A stretch of DNA of 64,000 nt. Origin: Eupeodes corollae. Its lineage: Eukaryota; Arthropoda; Insecta; Diptera; Syrphidae. Made by a program: the position numbers and the translations under genes. The stretch's first letter is position 1. Each line of letters opens with the position of its first letter. Below, piece after piece: positions 34,311-45,029 of this stretch. Below the pieces are notes generated by a model, which saw only the letters and a list, made by a program, of their open reading frames with translations, was not told the DNA's origin and did not search any database. The stretch covers positions 54,962,946 to 55,026,945 of the forward strand of contig NC_079147.1 of assembly GCF_945859685.1 (NCBI RefSeq), in the 5' to 3' direction.

Positions 34311-34739
34311 AGTATGCATGTATGGTATTTGAATTAAGGAGACTGAACAGCTTTCAGTTCCAGGTGTGTGCATCACAAACCACTTGTTGTGGAGTAATTA
34401 CATATTTGACATAGCCAGATTTCCTCCAATGATTTAAGAAGTTGTTTACCATTTGGGATTTGGCTGTAATTTACAATGCTTTTATTCGCACTTAATTGTA
34501 TTAGATAGAAATAAAAAAAGAAATTGTTATTCTCATCAGTTGTTGTAACAACAACAGTGACAACAATCAAAAGCAGGAAGACGACTAGGTAGGTTTATTA
34601 AGTATGAAAAAAGGACAATATCTATTTTCTAAAATCCTTGAGGTGGAGGAGCCAATGAGGAGAAAAGGTCCTTTCAAGGATCAAAATAGGGCCAACATTT
34701 CGACTTTGGGGTCCTCCACTTAAACAATTCAATCATAAA

Positions 34740-34975
34740 ACCCGTTCTTCTAGGGATGCTCATTAGTTTATCCTGAGACCAACTTCAGACCTTATGTTAA
34801 GTATAGGGATTCTTTCTTTAGCCGCACTACACGAATGTGAGACGCTTTGCTAAGCTCAATATTTTGTATTCTTTACAAAGAGCAAATATTCTCTAATCCT
34901 GTCCTCCATTTCGAATTGCTCTCACTTTGTTAAATGATTTTAAGGGTATTTATAACCGCTTTAGTGTGCTCTATG
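34740..34975 (+). pseudogene. LINE 3' end in opposite orientation, unit 2
   Basis: Plus-strand counterpart of 16860-17090, with YRDSFFSRTT-like text and the UTR AAGGGTATTTATAACCGC. It forms an inverted pair with 33825-34310. Confidence 0.55.
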
Positions 34976-35882
34976 AACAAAAACTCGTTAGATCGGGTTT
35001 TTAATGTTTGTGGATTAAGGATTTTTAGAATATCGAGTCAAAAGGAAATATTGTAAACCTAAGTAGTTTATTAATTAAAAATGGCAGAAATTAAAAAAAA
35101 ATTATCTTATAAACTTATTTTTTAAGTACGAAATTTTTATTGATTTAATAATTTTTTAACTGGAGTCCATTTTATCAGCAGCTTGATGAATTATTTATTG
35201 CATTTCAAGAATTGAATTCACAAGATGATCTAGCAAGACGTAGATTCAGTAAATGGGTCAAAAACAAGCTTATTGGGATTGAGTTAGTTTTCCTCAAGAG
35301 TACGTCGAAACAACGTTAAGTCCACAAAGACTAGGCCTGGCAACAAGACAATGCTTTTGCTAATTTCATGTCGGTCTTGTGATTTAAGATTGGCCTTTAT
35401 AAGCAACAACTCCAAATTGAAATTTTTAAAATTCTCTTTAAACAGAAATCGTCATCATGAATGGAATCTAATAGTTGATGACGTTCTTTATTGGTAATCG
35501 AATCTTAAAATAAAAGGTTTGTATTAAAACAGATCTTATCGATGCTTAAGCTTGGGCAGGTGCTCGTTTGTTTTATTGAAATTTAGTTTAATTTGACGAA
35601 CTAAAGAAGACTTAAAACAACACATTTTTACATTTTTGTCTTCTATTTAGAAAAAAAAATGTAAAACAGCATAAGACAGACGACACCTAGTCTTGTCTCT
35701 GAAGCTTCAAAATTAGTATCGTCTTGTTTTTGTTCTACCAGACAAGACCGGTACTGATCTCGTATCGTAGCCAGTCCTAATAAAAACTTACCTACAATTA
35801 GCTTAAATTGAATATACACAAACATTTTTGAAAATTATTTTAAAATTTGTTTCAAATATGAACCAGTTTTGTGACAACTACT
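34976..35882. other. duplicated anonymous sequence
   Basis: Counterpart of 17091-17985. No gene is seen. Confidence 0.45.
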
Positions 35883-36272
35883 AGTTAAGGATTCCCTGAA
35901 GGGGAATCCTAAAAAAAAGCGAACGCCGACCCCTGAGGGGCCGGCCCAACCGTCCGACTTACTATTTGAATAAAACAAGATTTTAAGTTTAATTGATTTA
36001 TATTTTAATTGACCATCAAGTCTCTGTCAAGTCCAAATTAATACTACTGAACTAACTGAATCAAAGCCATATCTAAACCTAATTCATAAAACTACCTTAA
36101 CCCTGGTTCCCAGATGCGTCCGCATTATTGGAGTTGCGCGTGTTGTTCAATGCGCGCGTGAAATGCATCCGGTTCAAATGCAACGAAGCATTTTTGTCCC
36201 CTGTGGGAAATTATTCGATGTACTGGTCATTGGCACAGGTTTCGGGTTAATGTTAGCTGCGTTGTGTTAACT
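35883..36272. mobile_element. probable solo LTR (390 bp), absent from unit 1
   Basis: The insertion is delimited exactly by comparison with unit 1. It begins AGTTAAGGATTCCC and ends GTGTTAACT, so its ends form a 6 bp inverted repeat (AGTTAA/TTAACT). It is flanked by TACT at 35879-35882 and 36273-36276, a 4 bp target-site duplication. It contains GAATAAAACAAG (about 35970), a possible poly(A) signal, and no coding frame. AGTTA ends and a 4 bp duplication are the habit of gypsy/errantivirus-group LTRs. It is GC-richer than its surroundings. It is not related to the LTR at 29727. Confidence 0.65.
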
Positions 36273-36570
36273 TACTCACTAAAGATGTTAAGCAAAAAAT
36301 CTAAAAACAAATATCCAAATAAACCTACGAGTAAAGTGAATAGGTACAACAACAATTTAATCGTTTTTTATGAGCGTTTTCAACTATTGCATAGTTTAAA
36401 TATTATTATTTTCTAATCTTAAATTGTATGAACCAATGAGAAAATCTACAATCTTTATGCTTTATATGTGTTTCAAAAGTAAAAATTGAGTTGAGTAGAC
36501 ACCAAGACCTACTCGGACTTGCACCAGCCGATAAAATTGGTCGAAGTCTTAATGACTTTATTCTTACTTA
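36273..36570. other. duplicated anonymous sequence
   Basis: Counterpart of 17986-18270. No gene is seen. Confidence 0.45.
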
Positions 36571-37822
36571 AAAAAAAAAAGAGGCTGGGATGCGACCCAC
36601 ACTGATAACTTCCCATCCCGTCTGTCGATTTCTCTTGCTTAAAAGCTTGTCTATATGTAGTATTATCAATTTTACCAAATTTGCGTACTATTTTTTGTAG
36701 ATTTTATTTTTTATGAAAAAACGGACTGTTGGAATTTTATATAAAAATCATTGAATATTGAAAACAATATTTTCTGTAAAATAAATAAGTTTGAAGCCAA
36801 TATCTAAAATTTTTGAAAAGATATTTGAGTCGAAAATCAATTTTTACTAACTTTTGTTAATTTTTTTTTAGGTTTTTAAGTTTTTGTAAAAAAACTGTCG
36901 TTTCGATTTTATTCAAAATTTTACTGAATGTTGAAAACAATATTTTTTGAAAGATAAAAGTAAATTAAAGCCAATATCTCAAAGTTTTGAAAAGATATTT
37001 GAGTCGATATTCAATTTTTACCAACTTTTATAAATTTTTTTTCGGTTTTTATTTTTTGTAAAAAAACTGTCAATTCGATTTTTTTCAAAATCTTACTGAA
37101 TGTTGAAAACAATATTTGTTATAAGATAAAATAAGGTTTAAGCCTAAATTTCAAGTTTTTGAAAAGATATTTGAATCGATATTCAATTTTTACGAACTTT
37201 GAGTAATGTTTTTTTTAGATTTTTATTTTTTATAAAAAAAACTGTCAATTCGATTTTTCTCAAAATTTAATCAGATTTCAAAAACATTGTTCTCCGTTGC
37301 TCAAAATTGTTTTGGAGATGAAATTATATTTTGGTCGTTAAATTTTGGAGGTGACAAATTTTTTTTTTCAGTTTTTTTGATTTATAAAAAAAACCGTTAG
37401 ATAGATTTTTTCAAAAAATATACTTCTTTGAGATCACGTTACAATTTATTATATAAAATTTTATTCAAGTCTCTAGCGCTTTTGGTTCGTAAGATATTTA
37501 GGGTTAACCAAAATTTTCACCTTTTTTTTAAACTGCTTCTTGAGAGCCCTTTCTGCATCTTTCTGCCTTATTATCTGTATAAAGAAATTTATAAGAAGTC
37601 GATATCTCTTCTGGTTCTTGAGCTATGGACAACGAAAAAAACGTCGAGAACGTACGGACTTACGGACGTACGGACGTACGAACGTACGTACACACGCACG
37701 CACAGACATCTTTCTAAAAATCTTTTATTTCGACTCTATTGACCTTGAAACGTCGAGAAATGTCAAAATTTTCAATTTGACAAATCGGACCCATTACAAT
37801 AACTTCCTATGGGAAGTTAATA
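36571..37822 (+). repeat. HER, complete copy with an empty site in unit 1
   Basis: The left end is A-rich, then GAGGCTGGGATGCGACCC and ACTGATAACTTCCCATCCCG. The core has about four units of roughly 170 bp, with ACTGT(C/T)... markers near 36725, 36893, 37066 and 37243. The right end carries AGATATTTAGGGTTAACC, GATATCTCTTCTGGTTCTTG, a CGTACG-rich run, CTTGAAACGTCGAGAAATG, and the palindrome AACTTCCTATGGGAAGTTAA at 37801-37820. Unit 1 is uninterrupted at this place (about 18265). No coding capacity is seen, so it must depend on enzymes from elsewhere. Confidence 0.85.
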
Positions 37823-39519
37823 AAAATTAGTCCAGATAAGACAAAAATTGAGGTAAAAATAACTGTAAAGCAGCACTTTGAATACGATGAATTTTAAGGT
37901 GCGTATCTTGTGATTTCAAAATTCAAATAATCTGGACAAAATTGTATCACGTAGACGATAAAACTATTAAATTTCGATCCTGTGAATGGTCCAACGTTTA
38001 AATCACGATTTTAGAAAATAAAAAGGTTTTTAAAGCTTCATCACATTCGTGAAGTAGTTTTTGTGATATGGGGAACTATCAGTTATTATGGAAAAATTGA
38101 CATTGGGGTCGTTGAATCAAAAATGAAACCAGAAATTTTTCCTTAATAATCTAATATCTTTTGCCCAATAATCTTAGCGCCTCGGTGTGTATAACAAAAG
38201 CTTGGACTAGGGAGCAACATCTAAACTTTTTTTAATAACTTCCCTACTTGGGTATATCCTTAATTGCAGCAATTCAGTTAACGTTTAGCAAAATATGGTC
38301 CAAGTATGTCAAAAGGCTGTAGGTTTCGTACCGAAACCAATTTACCAAATGATTGAAAGTAAAGGTGGACATTCAAATTTGGAATTCAATCTAATAAAAA
38401 TTTAAAATGTTTAGCATTTTTTTAATTAATGTAGAAATATATAATTTTTCCTTAAAGGAAGCTTACAAGTGGGCAAAAGAAAAACTAGTGATTGTTTTTG
38501 GATAATTATTTTCGTAAAATCTTAAAGAAGTAAATATGTAGTATCAAAAGAGGGCACAATAATCATCAATGTTTGGAAAAGAAATTATTTTCGAAAATGT
38601 TTGTGCGAATTCAGTTGAAGCGGAGGGTATTATTGGGCTGGTTGAGTAATTGGATACTTTATGTTTCTGAAATTTTCTAAACGACATACAAAAATACACA
38701 AAAGTCAATATTTTCTTCAATCTATAATCTATCTTAGCAGGAGATTAAATGCATTTCATGCATACGTATCCCAAAAAATAAAGAGTAATGTTTGCCTAAG
38801 ATAAATAATCCACCTAAAATATCTCAAATGACAAAATCAACAAAAGAAAACCTAAAGAAAGAATATTCCCCCAGAAGAAATTTTTAAAGAAACAAAATTT
38901 CCAATATATAGTTGGTAGGAGAAAAAAGCGAACAGAAAATCAAGGAGTAAAATCATAGTTGCATTCATCTGCTGCCTCTCCTGTGAGTATTAAATATTGA
39001 TTTTACGTATGTTTATCCTTTTATAGAAAACAAAATTCAAGTCCAAGTCCCATGTCCTGTGCAATGTATTTGTACAATGCACATGAACATGATGTATACT
39101 ACAATGTACATGATTGTAGTTCTTATATAAAGACTTTATTCTTACAAATTTTATAATTTTAAATATAGATGTCAGATTTGTCGAATTTCAAATTTTGATA
39201 AATCACTATACGTTTTATGATCCTTTGGATCTAAATCCATCGTTATAGAAAACTGTCCTTGTAAGTGTGTGGATGGACTTACCCGTCCGTATATTCTATA
39301 ATAAGAAATACATTTAATTTTACAGATAATCCCGACATTATTTATCAGAAAGTTTTTTCAAACAATATTCTATCAGATTTCCACAGTTGGTATGGAAAAT
39401 GGAAAAATAACTGAAATATTAGTTTGGTAAAAAACATCTCAGCGAAAACTTATCATAATTACTTTCTGTTATTAGGAGGTATTATCCATGGCCAAGGTAT
39501 GACTTCAAACTTTGGTACA
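37823..39519. other. duplicated anonymous sequence
   Basis: Counterpart of parts of 18280-20620, missing the 19052-19770 block. A minus-strand open stretch at 39172-39295 is the partner of 20268-20391. Confidence 0.45.
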
Positions 39520-40069
39520 TAAAGGATTTGTCATCATAGATAACAAAGTGGAGTGGATAGGAGAATGGAGACAATGGGCAATGAAGTGTGGAATGAAGCT
39601 AAATCTCCAACATATTAATTTAATAGTACTAAAAGAACAACTCTACGAGTTATTACTCGTAGAGTGGAGTGAAAATTTACAAAAAATTTCATCTTCAATC
39701 AACAGAGTCATTTACCCCGATTTGAAACATGATCTAGTACAAAACTATTTTAGTGATGAAAATATTACAAAGGAAATTTCGTTAATCTGCAAAGCAAGAA
39801 GTGACCAACTTAATTTAAACGGCTCACATTATAAGGGTGCATCCACTACACATTGCACCCTTTGCAATTTGAATTCAAAAGAAGATACTTTTCATTTTTT
39901 ATCAATATGCCCAGTTTATGAAGAACTTAGAGTCCTCTGCTTTGGGAAACCTACTCTAAATATGGAACAAACTTTGACAATTTTAAATGGTGAAAATTGG
40001 AAAAATCTATCAAATTATCTTGAAAAATCAATCTGTTACAGAGTAATGATTATAACTGAATTTTTTTAA
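39512..40069 (+). CDS. LINE ORF2 C-terminal fragment with Cys/His motif, open for 185 codons
   Basis: This frame is uninterrupted. It ends with CTLCNLNSKEDTFHFLSIC, a C-x2-C...H...C cluster typical of the C-terminus of several insect LINE polyproteins. Before it are EWSENLQKISSSINR and ISLICKARSDQLNLN, and after it CPVYEELRVLCFGKPTLN and YLEKSICYRVMIITEFF. It is 5'-truncated and carries no reverse-transcriptase or endonuclease core, so the first methionine is fortuitous. No other copy of this family is present in the window. The intact frame suggests a young insertion. Confidence 0.65.
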   Translation: MVHKGFVIIDNKVEWIGEWRQWAMKCGMKLNLQHINLIVLKEQLYELLLVEWSENLQKISSSINRVIYPDLKHDLVQNYFSDENITKEISLICKARSDQLNLNGSHYKGASTTHCTLCNLNSKEDTFHFLSICPVYEELRVLCFGKPTLNMEQTLTILNGENWKNLSNYLEKSICYRVMIITEFF

Positions 40070-40438
40070 TACTCAAATTAAAAACAGTACAATTATACAT
40101 ATATCTTGTTATTTCTAATTCCTATTAAAAATTATTGTTGTATATTATTTATTGCTATATTATTATTTTAAATAACTGAAATTTCCTTTTAACTAAACTA
40201 AAAGTCTACACATAACGCTTAATTTTTACTGAGATCAAATACCATTTATTTTTAATTTAGCCAAACTGAAAGATCTATTTGCATCTTTATATAATTTTTG
40301 CAATTGTTCATTTACATTTTGTTAAACAGTGAACATTTTCTTTGAACATAATTTGAAAACACATAGTCAATCTGGCAGACGGCATTGCCACCGCCAAAAC
40401 ACTTTTATTACCAAATTTATATTCCAATATATACAAAT
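39520..40438 (+). mobile_element. LINE 3' end inserted in unit 2
   Basis: Unit 1 is continuous across this point (about 20617-20633), so the block is an insertion in unit 2. It consists of the coding tail described in the next entry and an AT-rich 3' UTR of about 370 bp. Short similar flanks (GGATTTG and GGATTTT) may be a target-site duplication, but they are not conclusive. Confidence 0.7.
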
Positions 40439-40749
40439 AGGATTTTTGAAGGATGTGTAATCCTTCTTGTCAAGAATTGACAAGATTGTCTTGAGACTCA
40501 AAGTCTAATTGAGAATAATTGTAAGTCATTAATCCCCGGGTTTTTTCTAACTTTAGCGGTAACATATGTATTCAAAACTAAATTTTCTTCACATTTATCA
40601 AAATTTATAATATCTAATCGTGACATAACCACATTGTGAACTGTCGAATTTTTAACCATCAATTACAGTTTCAGCTCTTTCTGTCAATATGCCAAAATAA
40701 TTGTACAGTTTTTGTTAAAAAAAAAGAAAAACAATTAATATTTATATTT
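40070..40749. other. LINE 3' UTR followed by the end of unit 2
   Basis: 40070-40438 is UTR-like. 40439-40568 matches 20634-20748. The last 180 bp are unassigned. Confidence 0.45.
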
Positions 40750-42333
40750 TTAGCTTCCCATAAGAAGTTATTGTAATTGCTCCGAGTTCTTGAATTGAAA
40801 ATTTTGACATTTCTCGACGTTTCAAGGCTCGTAGATAAAAAAAAGAGGCTGGGATGCGACCCATACTGATAACTTCCCATCCTGTCTGTCTATTTGGCTT
40901 GCTTAAAAGTTTGCATTTTTCCATGTTGGGATTAAAAAGTTGCTAGTTGAATTATTTTTAAAAATTTTAAAGTTACCAACAATATTTTTCATATAAAGAA
41001 AAAGTTTATTTTGAAAATCTGGTTTTGTTAAATAGATTTTCAGTGTAAAAAATTTGATTAACAAATTAGTAGCATATCTTAAATTATTATAAATTGGAGG
41101 AAATTATTTAAAGAAATATTAAGAACCCAAAATCAATTTTTACCAAATTTGCGTACTATTTTTTGAAGATTTTATTTCCTTATAAAAAACTGACTGTTGG
41201 GTTTTTATTTTAAAAAAAATACTGAATATCAAAAACAATATTTTCTGCAAAAAAAAAATAGTTGGTCGACAATATTTTTAATTTTTAAAAGCTTATTGAG
41301 TCGTAGTAAAATGTTTACCAAGTTTAGTATTGTTTTTTTGTATTAGGTTTTTATTGCCGAATCGATTTTCCTCAAAATTTTACTGAGTGTTGACAACAAT
41401 ATTTTTTAAAAGAAAAAAGTAGTTTAAAGGCAATATCTCAAAGTTTTGAAAGATATTTGAGTCGAAAATCATTTTTTATGAAATTTTAATTATTTTTTTG
41501 ATTAAGTTTCATATATCAAATTCGTTGTTTTTCAAAATTTTTCCGAATGTTGAAAACAATGTTTTTATAAGTAAAAATTAGTTGGAAGCCAGAATCTCGA
41601 ATTTTTAAAAAATATTTGAGTCGAAAATCAATGTTTACCAACTTAGAGTAATGTTTTTCTTAGGTTTTTATTTTTTATAAAAAAAAAACTGTCAATTTGA
41701 TTTTTATCAAAATTTTACAAAATGTTAAAAACGTTATTTTTCGCTGTACAATATTGTTTTGGAGATAAAGTTATTTTGTAATTGTAAAATTTTTAAGGTG
41801 ACAAATTTTTCTTTCAGTTTTTTTTTGATTCATAAAAAAACCGTTATCTGGATTTTTTTCAAAAAATATACTTCTTTGGTATCAAGTTACAATACATAAT
41901 ATAAAATCTAATTCAAGTCTATAGCGTTTTTGGTTCGTAAGATATTTAGGGTTAACCAAAACTTTCACATTTTTTTTAAACTGCTATGTTAAAAAAACCA
42001 ACCAGGCAATTTTCTTGAGACACCTTTCTGCCTTATTATCTCTATAACAAAATTTATTTCAAGTCGATTTCGCTTCTGGTCTTTGAGCTATAAATAAAAT
42101 AAATTGGGTGGCGCAACAGTCCGTTTGAGAACTAGGGCCTAGTGACTGACAACTCTCAAACATTCCTATGTGGAAGTACTCTTGGAGAACTTGTCAATTC
42201 CTCGCAGGAGGCAGTCAAAAAATCAAAAAAAATGTAGGTGGCATAGGCAGGAATCGAACCCTGCATGACAGTCCATTGCACTTACTTTTATGGGGCGGGT
42301 ACTGTTCTTGAGCTATGGACAACGAAAAAAACG
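40750..42333. repeat. HER: inverted right-end stub joined to a forward copy
   Basis: 40750-40838 is an antisense right-end stub (AGCTTCCCATAAGAAGTTAT). At 40841 a forward left end starts (AAAAGAGGCTGGGATGCGAC). Core units and a right end follow to ATGGACAACGAAAAAAACG at 42333. A SINE is nested at 42092-42307 and a LINE enters at 42334. The HER sequence resumes after the LINE at about 44145. Confidence 0.75.
42092..42307 (-). repeat. tRNA-derived SINE, internally deleted, 9 bp target-site duplication
   Basis: TTGAGCTAT flanks it at 42083-42091 and 42308-42316. In antisense it shows the A/T-rich tail, GGGTGGCGCAACAGTCCG, AACTAGGGCCTAGTG, the body and the head GGCAGGAATCGAACCC with GGGTACTGT at its 5' end. 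About 90 bp of the body are missing. It sits in the right end of a HER copy. Confidence 0.88.
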
Positions 42334-44144
42334 CCTTCATCCTCTCCCGAAAAAGGGAAAGGACAACACCAACCCGTCAAATCTTAGGTCGATAAGTCTT
42401 CATCCGAGTATCAGCACAGTTTTTGAAAAGGTCATCAATAGGGCTATGCCTAAGTCGGCAGCGGACAATAAAATAATTCCGGATAAACAGTTCGGGTTCA
42501 AGGCGGGTCATGACACAATTCATGCTGCGTCTCAACTCGTTTCTCAAATCAAAACAACAATGCACAAGTGATGCTCTGGTTGATTTGGTAAAGGCCCTTG
42601 ACACCGTATGGTTAGAGGGTCTAAAACTGAGTAGGCTTGGCATAAGCAAGCCACTTTTGTATATACTTTATGATATGCTTAACGGTAGAAGTTTTGTTGT
42701 CAAAAGTGGCAATGTAACTTCTACCACAACATTCTCAATTAAAAATAGTCTTCAACAAGGAGCGGTAAATTCGCCGATTCTCTTCAGCATTTACACCGCC
42801 GATCTGATAGGTAGTCTAACAAAGGCTTTTGCGTGGCTAGGGCCACGAGGGATACGTGCAAGAATTGGCGCAAGGTGGTCATCGTTGATCTTCACAGGCA
42901 GCCATTAGCGAGCAAAAGTGTAGTGAAGTACCTCGGCATCTGGTTAGATCAGTATTTATATTTCGACAGACATATAAATGCTGCTCTTACCAGGGCCAGA
43001 GGAGCATGACGAAAAGGCTGTTTTACATGGCCCTTATACGCCCGATGATCGTTTATGGTTGTCCTGTGTGGTTCAACGTTGCCCCTTCCCAGATGGAAAA
43101 GTTTCGGGTATTCGAGCGGCAGTGTTTACGACGCTGTCCCGGCTTATATCGAACAGCCGAATCTTCTTACGCGCATGACTATTCCAACGAGGTCCTATAC
43201 AACGGGGCTCGAATCAACAGAATTGACAATTTCGTGATAAAACTCGTTCGAGGTCACATTGCAAGAGCTATGTCTTCGACCAACAATTTAATTTTCAGGG
43301 CGTTCTATCCGAACGACGAGTATTTTGAAAGTGCACGCTTGAGCAGCTTCATTCCACCAGAGGAATTCCTCTTTTTAGATAGATGCGGTCTGAAGCAGGA
43401 TAGATTTGCAGTTCCGTTAATTTACCACGTCAGAATACGAATCGTGGATAGGCGACTCCTGTACAATCGGGATGTCATGGCACAAGTCGGAGCAGAGCTC
43501 CTTCGGTTCAGTACGGCTGTGTCCGAACGGTACCGAACTGATAGGGTGAAGCAGGAGAACCATTTTTGGTGGCTTCAATCGGCACTCGATAGTGGGTAGT
43601 TGGGATGGGGTTTTAAGCCTTCGCCGGCTTACATACTTGTTTTATAGTTTTAAGGTTTAGATTTAAGTAGAATACACATGGTGGCACAAAAATAAAAACA
43701 AAACAAACAAAATTACATGGAATTAAAAAAAAAAAATACAAACAAAAGACAACACAATATGAAAAACATAGATAGATAGTTAGATAGTTAGATGTGCTAC
43801 TGTGGTTGTTCTAGTTTTAACTAGTTTATAGGTAGAACAAGTAGTTTAAGTAAGCTTTAAGTTTTATATTAAGGATCTTATTTTAAGTTGTTTTTAAGTA
43901 AAAATAAAAAAGGATATCGATATTAGTTTTTTTTCAAATTTTCTAATAAATACAAAAATAAATAAAATATAAATTGAAGTAAAATATATCTTAAGGCCGA
44001 AAGCCATTAGTATTAAGTGTTAAAGTTTAACTTAGAGTGTCCGTATGGGACCAGTAAATTAGTTGTAAGTTATGGTTAGTTAGGCTAGTTTTATGAATTT
44101 TTGTCTAGCTTGAATTAATAAAAATGAATTTAAAAAAAAAAAAT
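42334..44144 (+). mobile_element. LOA/Jockey-like LINE, 5'-truncated with poly(A) tail
   Basis: The element enters a HER copy after GAAAAAAACG and ends in an A-rich tail (TTTAAAAAAAAAAATAAAA). HER sequence continues at AACGTACGGAAGTACG. It has RT sequence in the first part (PKKGKDNTNPSNLRSIS, FEKVINRA, KQFGFKAGHDTIHAASQLV, VDLVKALDTVWLEGLKLS, QGAVNSPILFSIYTADL). A deletion near 42838 has removed the catalytic YADD region. A long C-terminal frame and about 540 bp of 3' UTR follow. LOA affiliation is inferred from C-terminal style. Confidence 0.8.
43006..43599 (+). CDS. LINE ORF2 C-terminal region, intact 197-codon frame
   Basis: It runs TKRLFYMALIRPMIVYGCPV, WFNVAPSQMEKFRVFERQCL, NRIDNFVIKLVRGHIARAM, FIPPEEFLFLDRCGLKQD and ends ENHFWWLQSALDSG before a stop. 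This is the post-palm part of the element; homologous text starts before 43006 in the preceding frame. It lacks catalytic residues. The frame is clean, so the insertion is probably young, but the internal deletion upstream makes it non-functional. Confidence 0.7.
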   Translation: MTKRLFYMALIRPMIVYGCPVWFNVAPSQMEKFRVFERQCLRRCPGLYRTAESSYAHDYSNEVLYNGARINRIDNFVIKLVRGHIARAMSSTNNLIFRAFYPNDEYFESARLSSFIPPEEFLFLDRCGLKQDRFAVPLIYHVRIRIVDRRLLYNRDVMAQVGAELLRFSTAVSERYRTDRVKQENHFWWLQSALDSG

Positions 44145-44880
44145 AAAAAAACTTCGCCAACGTACGGAAGTACGAACGTTCATATAAACGCACGCACAGA
44201 CATCTTTCTAAAAATCTTTTATTTCGACTCTAGTTCGTACATCTAATTAACAGATTTTATACATCGAACAAACTGAAAAAAAAAATTGTCACCTCGAAAA
44301 TTTTACGAATGAAAAATGATTTCATCTCCAAAACAAATGCGTGCAACGAAAAATAACGTTTTTAACATCTGTTAAGATTTTGAGAGAAATCCAATAAGCA
44401 ACTTCTTTTATAAAAAATAAAAACGTTACTCAAAGTTGGTAAAAATTCAGTTTCGAATCAAATATCTTTTCAAAAACTTGAGATTATGACCTTAAACTTA
44501 TTTTATATTATAAGAAATATTGTTTTCAACTTTCAGTAAAATTTTTAGAAAAGTCTAATTGACAGTTTTTTTTTACAAAAAATAAAGACCTAAACAAAAA
44601 CCAATACTAAAACTTAGTAATAATTTTCTTTCGACTCAAATAGATTTTTAAAAATTAAAAATATCTAATGTCTTCAAACTTTTTTTTTCACAGAAAATAT
44701 TTTTTTTTTATATTCAGTAGTTTTTTATATTAATATCCAACACTCCTTTTTTCATTAAAAAGTAAATTCTACAAAAACTAGTACACAAATTTGGCCAAAA
44801 TTGATGATCTGTTGTTAATTATGATTGTTGTTGATGATGGGAAGTTATCAGTGTGGATTGCATCCCAGCCTCTTTTTTAT
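44145..44880. repeat. HER: end of the forward copy and facing inverted copy
   Basis: 44150-44232 is the rest of the forward right end (ACGCACGCACAGACATC; ATTTCGACTC), lacking the terminal palindrome. From about 44262 an inverted copy runs through TTGTCACCTCGAAAATTTTA and core units to the left end GATGGGAAGTTATCAGTGTG and CATCCCAGCCTC at 44880. The two copies face each other, so the whole block begins and ends with a left end. Confidence 0.75.
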
Positions 44881-45029
44881 ATTTATACTTATATTCATAA
44901 CAATTTATCCATTTGCAAAACTATAGGGCTGGATTTCGACATCTGTCAAACTTAGTTGTTTAAAAGTTTTGTTTGCAGTTGAAAGTCTGACATTTTCAAA
45001 AATCGCTTAAAATATCGCATAATATATAC

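Larger units (their letters stand above)
23724..40568. repeat. segmental duplication, unit 2
   Basis: This is the direct tandem copy of unit 1, grown from about 8.9 to 16.8 kb. Blocks absent from unit 1 are the gypsy remnant (about 26480-29912), most of 30497-32998 (with a SINE), the solo LTR (35883-36272), a HER copy (36571-37822) and a LINE 3' end (about 39520-40438). Unit 1 carries about 0.7 kb (19052-19770) that unit 2 lacks. These differences account for nearly all of the length difference. Confidence 0.85.
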
